This document shows, in pieces, positions 21,815 to 34,874 of a stretch of 64,000 bases of DNA. Source of the DNA: Dactylellina haptotyla (Eukaryota > Ascomycota > Orbiliomycetes > Orbiliales > Orbiliaceae); the NCBI GenBank assembly GCA_031310005.1, contig CM062388.1, positions 2,480,001 through 2,544,000 of the forward strand, read 5' to 3'. The notes beneath the pieces are model-generated. The model searched no databases. It saw only the letters and a list, made by a program, of their open reading frames with translations, and was not told where the DNA came from. Made by a program: the position numbers and the translations under genes. The stretch's first letter is position 1. The number at the start of each line of letters is the position of its first letter.

Positions 21815-24800
21815 ATTTTGTTTTCATTGTTCAATATTTCTCGGTGGCTACGGTTCTTCACGAATATACGACCATGTCGGATTTCTCGAAAGGTAGCTCT
21901 ATTGAGGGGCAACACGAAGATTATTACATCATGTTCGGTTATGCTGGACTTTGTCCCGAGCGAGAATCCCATCTTGGCTTTTGAAGAAAAATATTCACGC
22001 AGACATCTTACCACTCCGAATACAATTAATTAATTTTATCAGGCCTCTGCCCTTGCAGTTTACTGTTCGAGAACCAACCAGGAAATTCATGACTGTCAAA
22101 GTTCGCGAATGAATGGATTTCCGTTTGTCATTCAGGTGTGCTATGAACTAGAAGTATACACAAGTACCAACTGCTCGGTCTCAGAATTAACTCCGATGTG
22201 ATACAAAAAAGAAACAAACCGCAAGACTCCTGACATTATGCCGTTATGTATATCTAAGGCGCAGAACGCCTTCAACGATCAGAAGCCATCAACGAATTAA
22301 TACGAGCCTATTGAGATTTCAGTTTATGTGATCTGGTTCAAATCTCCCCTGGCTTGCGGCTGATGTCTGCGGCCACCGTCCAGATTTCAAGACATTCACT
22401 CGAGCGGCTGCCTAGAACACAGAATCCGTATGTGTTGTATATGTCGCTCGTGCGGTTACTTGGTCTGAGATCTGCAGGCTGGGTCGCACACGATGTCACA
22501 TCTTCGATAGGCAATGTGTCTGTAGATCAACTTGGTGGGTTCCGCTGCCAGACAGGACTAATACATAGCTAAAATTATAAAACCCACTGGTTGAATCTTA
22601 CAGGACTGAATGGGGCACGGAATTCCCGCCCGGGAGGATGGCATCCGAAAGGATAATTCCACAGGCGTTTTCTCCCTCGGACTTGTCCAGTTGGTGGACG
22701 CAGTCTCGAGGGATAACCCGTGTTCGCTTGCCGAGGGAATGATGATGTTTTGATTCCCGCCCGTTCATCCGCTAACCAGATGCTGTGACTGGGCGACTCG
22801 ATAAGACATTTCTGGGACAAGTGCTGCAATACGGCTCATTTAGCATCCAATCTGATCCGATAACCTATCGAAAGTGCGGGAGCAAAATGTTGGTGGTGGT
22901 GAGTGCTCGAGGACGCGAGCGTTTCCCGCCCCAAAACATATTTCGGTGGGTAGATACCGAACCGCCCCTACGTCAACATGAATGCCACCGCAAACCAAAC
23001 CAAGTCAGGTTAGTTTCTAGAAAACCTTTTCTCCTTGATCATCCATCAATCATCCCTTTCTCGAGTGCGAACAACATTATCGCGTTAAACACTTCAACAT
23101 CGATTCCGAACCTTCAAACGATTGAATTTGTATGAGGTTTTTTGAGCCGATGGCATGGCTTCGAAGCTATTGTGGATATTTCAGGATGAGATCGACATTG
23201 ATACTTCCAGAATGAACTAAGTTCGGCGAACAGTGCGGACAGCTTTGCGCGCAATTGACAATTGATTGAGACACTGGCTTCGAAAAGTTTATCGCACAAG
23301 ATCAAAGCTCTGCAGCTTGCAAATTTGGACGAAGCCCGAGCGCGGGAAAATTATTAGATTAAGGAAAAGCAGTTTCTGGGATTTAACCGATGGAGAGTTG
23401 TGTCCCGAACCAGTACCGCCGTTGTCTTGCACTGTCGTTTAAAGGGGAAGTAGGATACTTTTCTCGCTTAACTCGAGCAAGAAGAACTTCGGAATACACA
23501 ATTTGAACATTTGTGCTTCCCCGGCTTGGCAAATCTCAATGAACAGACAACCAAGCCTGCATCCAACGATCGAGACGAGCGTACGAGTCATTTCCAATCT
23601 TTGGATTAAATCAAGGTCTTTGCGCTGGCGCTTCTGGGCAGCGCCCAAGCATCCGAAGCGGGCCGCGGTTTCGTGAGAATAACAGAACCTGAGCACCCAG
23701 ACGAGTGTGCGATCAGATGCGAAGACTTCTCGACGCGTAAGTCTCAAACCAAGGCGCATATTGGCCCCATGCATCGATGCGCATCCAAGTTAGGAGAAAC
23801 ACCTCAAACCTCAGCGGAAACAAGTTTTCTGTTATCATTTATATCCCAATCTATTGTACATTGAATACCACATGCAGAGATGATTGAAGACAGGAGAAGA
23901 TCAGCAGAAGAAGGCTCGAGCTGGACATGATGTCTGAATGGAAGGTCGTTTGGCACAATTGGTTGTAATCCGAGCGTCATGGCAGATTGCGATTCTCATT
24001 TCTAAGTGGCTGGCTGATAGAAGCGGTCTCATCACGTGATGGCACTCAGACATTGATACTATTTCCGACTTTTAAAAGTTCCGAGCAAACGTCAGCGTAT
24101 TTTTGGTCTGTTGATCGATTTGCAATGCCCTTGCTTTGACTCTCATTGCGATCGATCATCGGCCTCATGAGACAGCACGGAGCGCACAACCCATAGGATC
24201 CATTTGCGGCCGTCGATCTAACTGGGAAGGCTGGTTGCCGGTTTGGAATGCTAAAATTCAGCTCCCAGCACTCTGGTCATGCGGGGATTTATGACAATTG
24301 AGGAATGTCCAAGTCGATCAAGCACACTCACATTGGCTAGAACAATCTCCCTCACGCTGTAAAATCTCTGAGCCCAGACACTGTCGAAATCAATGTTATC
24401 CACTCAATCGATAATGAATGCTGGAAGATGTGTATCAAATTCTCCAGGGTCGATCCTAAGCTATCGATAGGCCTTTTCTCTGCTGCTAAACCCGAAGAGA
24501 CAAAACACAATGTTACAGGCTTCGATGGTTCGAGGCTGAACAAAACACACTAACCAACGTACCAACCTCAAAATTTTTTACCTTCGTTTTCTAATACGAT
24601 AAGAACTAGCTAATCGCGGAATCGGAATCCAACACAAGCCCTGGCAAAAACCCCACAGAACCCAAGCAGAGTCTACCTACGCCTCCGCTTTGACATGACC
24701 TGATCGTATCGTATGAGCATTTTGAAATTGTTATAATCCAGGGTCCACACCTATAGCTTATCGATTAAGTTAAGTCTATATCGACAGGGTTCCACAGACG

Positions 24801-26232
24801 GTGTTCTCCTTAGGCCCGTAGAATAACTGAAGTGGCGTCTCGTAAACTTTTAGCCACAGGTAACAAGAAATATCCTCACCTGAACGGAGTCACACAGCAT
24901 GAGACGGTGGTTACCTCAGAACGCTCCAGCCACTATCACACAGCTGACCATACTTGCGGTCATACTGACGGAATATACCAGTATACTAAATATATTAATA
25001 ATGTTCCTGTTAGTGACTTTAACGTTTTGCGGCGGTATTTCTTTGAAACCTGTTGTGGTCAGAAAAAACAGGTAGCGGGCAAATTCGAACAGGAAATACG
25101 AAGGTCGAGGCCCCACACCAACCAAAACCTAAACTTTTCCCGGGCTTACTAGTCCGCGTATCCCAGAACAGTTTTAGCTCCAACAGGCAGGTCGCCGTGG
25201 TCATTTCCTTTCGCCTAGTCGTATGGCTGGTCCGGCCGCGAGCAAAACCATTATAGTTCTTTTCCAAGGCATTCGCGCAGGACTAATTACAGGAGTGTGA
25301 TGGAGCAGTGTAACCACGCCCAAAGAGAATAGACGTGGGGGCTGGCACCGAACCAACGAGCGAGACCACCACCCATCGGGCCCATGTGTATCCTGCTTCC
25401 TTAACAGTTTTACATGGAGTTTGAATTTGCGAAAAAAATTTTAATACAAGGTTATCATGCAAGAATAATCACATCTATGCAGTGCCTCAGGGGCAAATCA
25501 AAAAAATTCCCGTGGCGATGGTTAGAAAGTTGTATTAAATTTTCTATCACACAGCATATGCATAATATACTTGTTAACGTTGACAAGACAGGCAATATCG
25601 CTCTAGATCTTGGACGAAGAAACGAAAATACTGTTTATGGTGCAATTTACGTAGAAGATATTTGTCAAATAGAGTTTTTTAGGAATGGGTCTCATTGATG
25701 AAGAGTATCCTACATTCGAATAGAAAGAAGAATCGTACAAAGTAATGGGTATAATCGTTCATGTACATCATATTGGTACAGATCGGCGAAAAGAACTTAA
25801 AAAAACATATAGGTTGAAAGAATTCTAGAATTCTATGGCTGCGAAACCGTTTCCTCTTCACTGTTCGTTGGGAACGTGGGAAATAAAAACACCAATCCAA
25901 TATTCGTCGGCCACGCCGTTAACCAAGTAAAAAAATAAAATAGATATCCCCCAAAGTGAAGTAAAATAGCTTCAACAGATTATAAAGTTAAATGTTGGAA
26001 AAAAAAAAAAAAATGCACGACAGAAGACCCAATAGAAAATGACTTTTAAGGAAAACTTGCGCTGATAAGAAATGAAAGGCAACTCCGATTGCAAAGACGA
26101 GCGAAAGGCGTAAAGATAAGGTTCACCCTAATAATGTGCTCTTTAAGGATAGTCCTTGCGTTCGAACTGTAGAAACAAAAGAAATCGTGAGATTAGAACC
26201 GGTCCTTGAAATAATATAAGCGTATGAAAGAA
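21815..26232. other. Gene-poor stretch (4.4 kb), no supported gene
   Basis: Between the unknown CxxC gene and the rhodopsin-like gene. I checked both strands: open frames are short, overlap each other and lack family motifs, signal peptides or consistent introns. A poly-A run lies near 25997-26012. The segment 25400-25700 is strongly AT-rich with a 94-codon frame that matches nothing I know. Confidence 0.5.
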
Positions 26233-27721
26233 TTAAACGTTATGCGAAGCGTGTCTGAAAGTATCAGAACTTCTTCGGGATTGGGCACCAACAGTAGATC
26301 CGGGAGGCGAGTTCTCAACATTGATCTTCACCTCGACCGTCTTGACGATGCGATCACCGTCCTCATCCATTCCCCTAACAATGTTTTCTTCCGATTCGGT
26401 AGGTTGGCCGGTAGAGTAAACGTTGACAGTTCCAGCTTGCTTGCTGTTGTAGACACGGTCGCGATTCATAGATTCGAGAACGTATCCACGGTCCTTTCCG
26501 AAGACAGCGGAAGCACCGGTACGAGAGTTGCCTCCGTAGTAGTCGTTCTGGTATCCTTGGGCGTTGGTGGAGCCGGAGAAAGTAGATTTGAAGAGAGGCT
26601 TCAGTGCTGGGATCGAGCAAGAAATCAAAGCAGCGTTGATTTCGATTTGAGACCAGATAAGAATGTTGGCACCGTCGTATGGAACGTCGGAAGAGGTGGA
26701 CCAGACATGAAGAGCATAGATACGAGCGCAAGAGGCAATGACAGCAATGCTACCGACTGAGAAAATACCGATCAAAGCAACTTTTCATATGTTAGTATGA
26801 GCAAGTCCGGTTTTTATACTGTTTGATTATATACTTACTGCGCTTGTTCTTTCTCATTTGGAGTCTCATGAGGACTGGGATTGGGAGCAAAAGAATCCAG
26901 ACATCAGAGAAGATGTTGAAGGAAGCTTGAGCGAAGTAGATTGGGTGGAGATCTTTGCAAGAACCAGTTCCTTGGAGTAAGATTTCGGCGGACCAAGCAT
27001 CACTGATCTTAGGACATTCCCAGGCGTTGATGAAGATCATGATAATAGTGTAGACAGCGACAACACCCATGGAGGCATAGATAATGATTCTGTATGCTTT
27101 GGCTGCAGAAATTTGATGGTAGAAACTCAAGATACTAAGCTTGATCAAGCCGAGATCGAAGAGGTAGACCAACTGATACACATACCAACTCTTCAGAGTA
27201 CCTTCAAGAGAGTACAATGGAGATTTGGTCGGATCTGGCGGTGGCTGTTCGAAAGCATTAGAACATGCATTTCATTTCTCGAAATCTATTTGCGCAGTAA
27301 AACTCACCATATCTTTCATATGCACACCGGTGTTGAAGAACGCCTGCCAGTAGTTGATAGTCGCGATTCCCCATGTCATAAGCTGTGATACGTCGAACAG
27401 ATAGGATTAGCCGAGAAGTCACCATGATTGCATCGATATCGCGGGAGAAACGTGGTAATTAATTCTAAAGAGAAACCACCGAGGTTTTAAACTTACAAGT
27501 GCAGCAAGAATGAGCCAGTCATCGATTCTGACACGACCTAGAAGAAATTGACGACAATACAATCTGTTAAGATTGACAGCGTAATTAGCATTTTGGCGAT
27601 CTTATAGGTTGCAAGCGTTGTTGTTGAGTGGTTTCACGGACCTTAAACCAATGATAATGGTTGAGAGAGGAACCAACGAGAACGAGGTTCCCAGAATGGT
27701 GTTTGTAAGACTCTGTGGCAT
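26233..27721 (-). CDS. Seven-helix fungal rhodopsin/PTH11-like membrane protein
   Basis: Integral membrane protein of the fungal rhodopsin-domain family. Exons 27721-27642, 27563-27497, 27382-27308, 27244-26839 and 26780-26233 join to 391 residues. Acceptor of exon 2 was set at CTTAACAG because it restores the family's LRLYCR motif before GRVRIDDWLILAAL. Later landmarks are LKSWYVYQLVYLFDLGLIKLSILSFYHQI, a Cys in the third loop (WECPKISDAW and GSCKDLHPIYFAQASFNIFSDVWILLLPIPVL) and KRIALIGIFSVGSIAVIASCARIYAL, which are the membrane helices 3-6; the final helix has IWSQIEINAALISCSIPALKPL. The C-terminal 110 residues are a charged cytoplasmic tail. No retinal-binding Lys is evident. Members are presumed receptors; ligand and signalling output are unknown. 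It lacks an N-terminal CFEM domain. Confidence 0.85.
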
Positions 27722-30700
27722 CGTGAAGACCTCAAAGGATTTGGAGTAATGATCGCCAGCAAGAAGTAAGAACTAAGAGGTATAGAAACACTGTGCTATA
27801 ATGATTGACACTCCGATGGTATGTTTTTGTCGTCGCTGTGGAGAAAAAATATCCTTCAAAAAAAAGGTTTCTGAACTTTCGGGACACGATGGATATATAT
27901 TCTTTTGGAAGCATGTAAAACCCCCAGGCCGGGTCTTGGGAGGATAATCTATGAAGTTGTGGTAGCGGGCAAGCCACGTCTGGTCCGTTCTTTTCTCCTG
28001 GCTAGTTTCTGACGGGCGGGAAAGATTGAGGTTAAACGGGATGGCTTTTCTCCTTTGCCTGAGGGTCTGAACGCACAAGAGTTGGACTGTTCAGATAGAT
28101 TGAAAAACAACTTCCGGCAGGCTTCCAAGCCTTGCTGCGAATGGTGATCGCTTCTCCTCCTGCTGCAGATTTTCCGCACCTTGGAATTGGGAGGCGTCGG
28201 CTGAACAGGGCATAGCTTATTCTCTGGTCCTTATTTCAGCAAAAGCAACTCCTAAGGTTCCCTGGAGATGGGGAAGTGTCATGGGTCAGGTATGGAGCTA
28301 GCACGAAAGAAACGACCAGGAGGCTAGTCAAGCGGACCAGAGTTTTTTATTTTTTATTTTTTTCGTTCTTTCAGGTTAGTGCATGAGAACACCAGAATGC
28401 CCTCGTCTAATTTTCTGAGCAAGAAGACCCGCATGCACATGAATTGAACTGGTGTGTACCCATACAATTCTGGTCTTTATGAGTGCTATCTTGGCATTTC
28501 CTCTTCGTCCCCCCTTATTTTGTGATCGTTTCGAGTCCCAGGATCATGGTAACTGTGGATAAATTCTGCTACAGCATGGATTTTTCTTCTCCTTCGAGAA
28601 GATGTGGTATTATCTCCTTTTGTCAGGCTGCTGGCTCGTAGTCCAGATTATTATCTAGGACAAGGGATTTCAGGAGGACCTTTTTTTACTACTATACTAA
28701 CTTAATAACTTACACTACTCTGAATATAGTTCGTCCACCGGCTGGGCTCCATCACGGTGCATTCTTATGATTATTCGGATGGGGCTAAGCGGCCTTAGTC
28801 CGGCACATAATGCAATTTTTGCGGTTCTCGACAACACAAATACCACAAGATTGGATTTATTTGGTGGCGTTTTGATCTGAAAGATCTTAGTCCTTTCCTT
28901 GCTTCCAGAGACAGCTTTCAAACCTCGGCCTATCGGATTCAACCAGAGAACCGAAGCGTACCAGATCCCTGGTCCATCCGGGTTGGATGGGTGGGGGACC
29001 TGCAAAAACAGGGACCTCTAGACCCAAAGTGTCTTAGGCTGGCACCCTCGACCAAGTCCCTGGAGCGAGGCGGGATTTTTTGTGACACACCCCCGAAGAA
29101 AAGCTCTTCAACTTGCATTCTTGGCGCTGCGCCCGCTAAACTCGATGCTCTCCGATGATATAATACACAATATGTTATAGCTGGCAGTGGAGCCTGACAC
29201 CACACCACCCTCGGTCTCGCCTGTCTGGAAAACTCCGCTTCACACATCCGGCTCTTCTTTCAGCTTAGGCACAAAGCGGATTCCCCCCAAAAAGAAACAC
29301 TGATTTTAGCGGCTGCACCAACAGATCAGAAAATTGATTATGACTTGTCGATAACCAGGGGCGGTTCGCATCATGGAGAGACAAGAAACACCATAAGCTT
29401 GCAAGCCTATCACGAAAGCCTTTTGATTCAGGGCATACGATGTTTCGTCCGCTCCAAGAAGGTGTCAAACGTGGTGCTCGGGTGCGTGCAATAATAATCT
29501 GTGCAACATTGGGAACAAAACCCACTTGAACTTGGCCCCCAAATGTTCTCGCACGATGCTTAAAGAAACATAAGATCAAAAGCGATCCAAGCAACAGGGT
29601 AAAACAAGGCGGCTCGTGCGGGAATGCTCCAGCGACCTTTTAATCTAAACTCATCACAGTAGGAAGAATGCTGATCTCACCAGCCCAGACCTCAAACGAC
29701 CATTTCAAGCAGGAAACTGATCATCGAGAACTGGAGCCAGAAGGTCGCAATCTTTGATCTGCGCATTGTGACAGCTTTGACAACAATGTCTGTTGTAATG
29801 CTCCCGGTTCCAACGGAGAAAATGCTAAGCATTGTTATTAAGTACGATATAGATGCTGTGGATAGTATAGTAGACATTAAAATTGTATTACAATATGAAT
29901 TATAGCCTGCTAAACTGGAAATGATAAAGTGGCGTTCAAAGATATGTATAATTTTATAACGTTATTGTTTAATTCGCCTTCAAAAGAGCTCGATGGAGGC
30001 ATTTTATCTCAGGGGCAACAGCATTGTCAAATTTCCAACGGTTTTTTGGCTGCTGCAATGTCAAGGGCTATCCTGTATCCCGTTATCAAGTGGCGTGCGT
30101 AAACCATTCGCGAATTCGGCAATGTGGATTGAATCCTTACCAGTAATCTTTCAGGCGGCGTCTGTACCTTGTCGAGCCGGGGCCAACAGAGATGTTCCTT
30201 GTAACTTGCAACAGCCGGAAATCGAAAAATAGTAAGCTGTGTTAATGAATCGTGATGAATTTCGTTCCTGGCCGATTTTCATGCAAGCTTAGAGTATTAG
30301 TGCCACAATTTCGCAGCTTTCTGCAGGAACAATTCAATAAAGCTCGCAGCATATGTATCGCTGTTCGCTTACTATTGTGTCGTGATAGGCTGAAAGGAAA
30401 TCGGTCGCATGAACAGCAACTATTCACGGAGTTTCCCACAGGCGTCGTCCATACGATTCGAAACTCTCCCGCTGAGACGTTAGTCAGTGATTGAGCTCTA
30501 AAGATAGCAAAGATTTGGAGAGGAGAAAGCTCGTCAGGATAAGGACACGGGAACCAATATCTCGGTGCTCTATCGCTTCATCTTACAGGGTCGCACTTGA
30601 GAGTAAGAACGGGAGAGCAGGCCTCACTCCTGACAAATATTCGTTACGAGCTTCCAAGGATTTGCCGTTTGGGTCGTGCACCGATCGAATGCCTTGCGAG

Positions 30701-32298
30701 CTTCCTGTTTTGAAAATATTCGGTCCAAACCCCAAGCTCAAGTCAATACTTCGGACATGCGTCGCTATCGTCGGACTGGGTTCTGAAAGTTAATGTCTGC
30801 ACAAGTCAAACCAGGTTTTTGAATTCAGCAGGCAGCTGTAACAATGATTGTTGCGACAAATTCGCTAAGACCTCGTCAAGGCTTTTGGGGCTGCATCCCT
30901 AGACTCGGATCCTATCTGCAGTGCACAGTTTTGTGATCGTAAAATTTTTCGACTTTAGGCATTACGATATTTCCTCCGTGCGTAGGTTTTCGTCTGCGTT
31001 AAAAAAAAGCCTCAAGCCGAGGCCAACTGCGGGAGTGGAAGGCGCCTACGGTGCGGGAACGATATATATCTCTTGGGATCACACTGGTGAAGGCACAGAC
31101 AGCAGTAGCACCACGGTGTTGGCACATCTATTTACTCCCTCTTTCTTCTGGAACCGCACCACAGATATGCAACTTGATAGGTTTTTATTTGTGTTGTTCT
31201 GAATATTCGAATCTGAGAAGCAGGTTCTCGCGATATCGGCGGTAAAAAAAAATACAGTGACGAGCAGCGTTAATACACTCAAATATGACGACGGCAGAAT
31301 TGCGTACGAACAAGGCGAATATGACACCGGTACTTGCGTCGCTCTTCTCGAATAGAGTACTTTTTGCATCAGGTGTCTAAACCTTACTGCTGGCTCGTGT
31401 CTTCGCGAAACGACTTGCCGTTTCCAATAAATACCAAAAATTCGAGGTTATTCCTTCCAACCGACACCGGTTATTTCCGCGGTTAATATATCTCTGACAT
31501 GTTTTATCTCCAACAGAGAAGGTTTTGAAACCATCTCACGAGACTTGAACGCTTTATTTGATGCTTACGTCCTTCCAATAGGCAGCAGCTGTGGATCTAT
31601 TTATTTATCTATCGATCTCTACTCGCTATACGGACGACCTAATATTAGAACGGCCCAACACTAACCAAGATTATAATTGCAAGAACCTTGAAGCAATGCC
31701 TAGATGAAGTTTACAAACTCATCTTAACCTATTTACTTTACCAAAATAGATCGCAATCTCGAACCCATCCATTCAAACCATTAAGTTACACGGAATGTAA
31801 TAAGTACTAGGCTCCAAGGATAGTGCAAACATCGGGTTCGTCGCTCGACGATTAGAGTATCACGCACTGAAGATTTATAAAAAAAATCTAGATCAAAGCA
31901 ATATATTACCGGAGTCTACGAAGAAATTTATATTTTAATTACAAAAAAAGGTCATCGCTACCATCAATTAATAACAAGTATGTTGTACAGAAAAGTTTAT
32001 AAACTCCTTTTGATCCAATGATTCCCCCGGCTGTGACTCCGCAAAAATACCTCCACAACAATATCTACAGTCGGAGTCCACAACACTAGTCATTCGTTGT
32101 TCGTTTGCCTGATAGCTTTTGATCCTGATATCATGAAAGGCCTTGAGAGTAAAGAGAAGGATCAATGATACAATGCGGTGTCAGATATTGACAGCCACAA
32201 AGGTGGAAAATAGCAAGGCAAAAGAGAAACGACGACCAATGCGCGCTACTGCAAGCGCTCAAGAAAATTTATGTTTGTTTGAGAACAAAATAAACTTT
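27722..32298. other. Gene-poor stretch (4.6 kb), possible rhodopsin relic
   Basis: Upstream of the rhodopsin-like gene and downstream of the tyrosinase. No intact gene is visible on either strand. The only hint is 29692-29850 (minus), where a short frame contains IFSVG and a later W-x-Q segment with spacing reminiscent of helices 6-7 of the neighbouring rhodopsin-like protein (see findings). A/T runs occur at several points (for example around 28348-28365). Confidence 0.45.
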
Positions 32299-33720
32299 CT
32301 AGATGATTCTTGTGATACCAGGATATTCCCACGAGCTGAGGGTTCTACAACTACCGCTGCTACAATCAATGTTGTTGCCATTGGCATCGAGCAAGAACTC
32401 ATAATCGTAGCACATATCAATGATGTTCATGACGTCCTTGACAGTGACACCGACAAAGGGCTTGATCTTATCAGCATAGCCCAAGTTCATTGGCTGGGAG
32501 ATGGTGATGTTGGCGCAGGCTTGCGGTGGGCTCTTGGTGGCATCATAGTAATCCATGATACAAGATGGGCCACCCATATCAGTAAGACGAGCTGGGTAGT
32601 TGAGCTTTTGCCATGACCACCAAACACGGTCGAGGTTAGCGTGATGAAGCCAGAAAGACGGATCTGCAAAATGTAACGAATTAGCACGCGTTCCTTGGTT
32701 ATTATACAATGAATGTTTTAAAACTCACCTCCAGGGCTGACATAAAGATCACCCATAATACCGAGAGTACCACCAATACCGTAATGACCGCCACCGTGGA
32801 TACCAGAAGCTTCAAAAGACGGGCCACCTTCAACAACACGGTCGAAAGCGTAGAAGTTCTTGGCAGCGAGAGAAACCTTTGTCTGGTTTTGGGCGAGGTA
32901 ACGACCAGAGAAATACGGGCTGAAATCACGGGACAAACAACGAGGAGTACCAACGAAGTCGTTTCCAGGGCCAAGGTTGACCTTCATGTTGACGAAGGCA
33001 CCGTTCTTCACACAACCACCACCGGTACGTCCAGGGACAGCGAAGCCGGCTTGTTCTGGTGGTACTGGCATATAGTCACCGTTTCCACCGAATCCAAGGA
33101 AGGGGTCCCAGATGGGAGAGTCGAAGAAGTCGTTTTGGGTTTTTCCTGCACCGACATCAAGATGCCAATCCCAGTATGGGAATGGACCCTGGTAGAATGT
33201 TTCGTCTCTGAGCATCTTCTCGAAAGTCCATGTGTAGTAACGGTGGAAGGGGAGGAAATGTCCCTGGTATGCATCTGTAAGCTTCTGGTTTTAAATATTT
33301 AAATACAGTGATTTGCAACTTACGACGTAATGGACAGAGAAGGTTTGGTTGATGTGAGTAGCAACGAGATCATCGTATCTGCTCTTGGCACCAGCAACAA
33401 TGCTTCGTGGTGTGATACCTGGCTTTGCGAGGAGAGCGTTGACACTGGAGAGATAGAGAGCTCTCTCAACCAAGCTCAATCTACGCCTGCATATTATAAC
33501 AATAGGGTTAACAACAACCTCGGCTTCAGTGTACTGTATTCGATGGTACTCACCATTCTTTTCTGGTGTAGATCTTCTGGCAGTTACCAAATGGCTTGCT
33601 GGTTGAACCACCGCTTGAGCCACCTGGGGTTGGGACAGAGAAGACGGAAGTGCTGCAGAGGAGAAGGAGCACAGTCACAAGGGACATGATGCGCCGGCTG
33701 GCAACAGACATGACGGCCAT
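32299..33720 (-). CDS. Secreted tyrosinase (type-3 copper polyphenol oxidase)
   Basis: Oxidises phenols to quinones, typically for melanin or phenolic detoxification. Exons 33720-33554, 33486-33324, 33263-32729 and 32663-32299 join to 409 residues, the usual size of short fungal tyrosinases. A signal peptide spans about residues 1-29 (hydrophobic LVTVLLLLC, then FSVP). The CuA site is H100 (THINQT), H108 and H117 (VGHFLPFHRYYTW). I chose the exon 3 acceptor at ATACCAG because it gives the conserved nine-residue step between H108 and H117; an acceptor 21 bases earlier also keeps the frame but breaks that spacing. CuB is H265 and H269 (GIHGGGHYGIGG) plus H295/H296 (DPSFWLHHANLDRVWW). All six ligands appear present, so activity is likely. 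There is no C-terminal lid domain, which agrees with secretion as an active enzyme. A TATA box lies upstream. Confidence 0.92.
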
Positions 33721-33874
33721 CTTGACGAAGTGGAACGAAGATGGATTGAGAGGCCGATAGCTGTATGGAAGAGGATCGAGCGGAGGGGGATTGGCAGAGA
33801 AGAATTGAGATGCTCGATTGTAAAACGATGCCAGGTTGCCACGTTTTTTCTAACGGCGACGAGGGGGAGGTCTG

Positions 33875-33882
33875 TATTTATA
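33875..33882 (-). promoter_or_regulatory. TATA box of the tyrosinase gene
   Basis: Minus-strand TATAAATA, 155 bases upstream of the start codon, is a full consensus match in the expected place. Confidence 0.5.
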
Positions 33883-34862
33883 CTTGAAAGAGGCGACAGG
33901 ATGTTATCTGAAAAAAGTAATGAGCGTCGAGGAATAGAAATTCCAAAAAAATAAAATATAGCGAAGAAAGGCGACAAAAAAAGTTTAGGGTTACTCGGAA
34001 AGGAGCGACACGAGTTGGGCTAAAGAAAAATGGCTGGCAAACAGAACGGATCGCACGGTTCCGTTGAGCTCAAAAGCATTTACGAAACTAAAATGGATTG
34101 AACGAAGGAGTGGGTTGAAGGCAAAGAAAGGGAGGAGAGACATCCACAAATTGTACTCCGCAGTTGGTATATAATGGGTCAGGTACAGATGAGCAAAGTA
34201 TTGGTATGGGTTCTGAACCTGCATGAGGAATTAAGAAAAGAAAAGAAGAAAAGCGACAAGATTTCGACCCACATGGGCCACCACGTTTTTTCAACCTGTG
34301 GGCATCTTGGAACGTCTCCATGTGGATATAGACTAACGATTTCGAGGCAGAATGGGGCCAATTTGCCAATCAAAGGGCAAGAAGGAGCAGGAAACTATGG
34401 GGCCTTTGCGTGGAGTGTTGTTTTCCCTTAAGATTGTCGAGTGTTCCTTGGATCCATCCGTTTACCCAATGCAGGCTGGTGCAGCGGGCTACTAAGTCCG
34501 TGCATCGCATGTTCGGCGTGTCAGCCCTTACCAAGCTTAAAGAGATGCGACCACCAAAACCAAAAATACTTGCAGCAACATGGACAAGTAAGGACAGCAT
34601 CCCCTGCTCCACGACTGAAAACCCCCCCGTTTATATGAACTTCGCGGTGGGAATTGCTGCCAATTTGTGTCAATTTCGTGCCAATTTGGGTGAGGCAAGG
34701 CATCAGGAAATTAACTTAACGTGCGACTTGAAAGGTCAGATGATTATCCGTTGTGCCATTGTGCGAATGGTTTTGTACCGCGAGCCGGTTGGCTGACCGT
34801 TTACGGCACATACCGTTCTCCTCACTCGCTCGCTGGGCGTCGAATGCGTAACACTCAGTTTC

Positions 34863-34874
34863 TTCGCTAGCGAA
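34863..34874. repeat. 12-base perfect palindrome in a larger imperfect hairpin
   Basis: TTCGCTAGCGAA is self-complementary and is bounded by GTTTC and AAACAGTG/CACTCAG arms, so a hairpin of moderate length could form. It could be a dimeric protein-binding site; purpose unknown. Confidence 0.5.

Noticed and set aside
24832-25698. 106- and 94-codon frames in the gene-poor stretch
   Set aside because: No similarity to known families; one lies in very AT-rich DNA; no signal peptide for an effector.
33264-33284. Alternative tyrosinase exon 3 start adding KLTDAYQ
   Set aside because: In frame, but it lengthens the conserved nine-residue spacing between two CuA histidines to sixteen.
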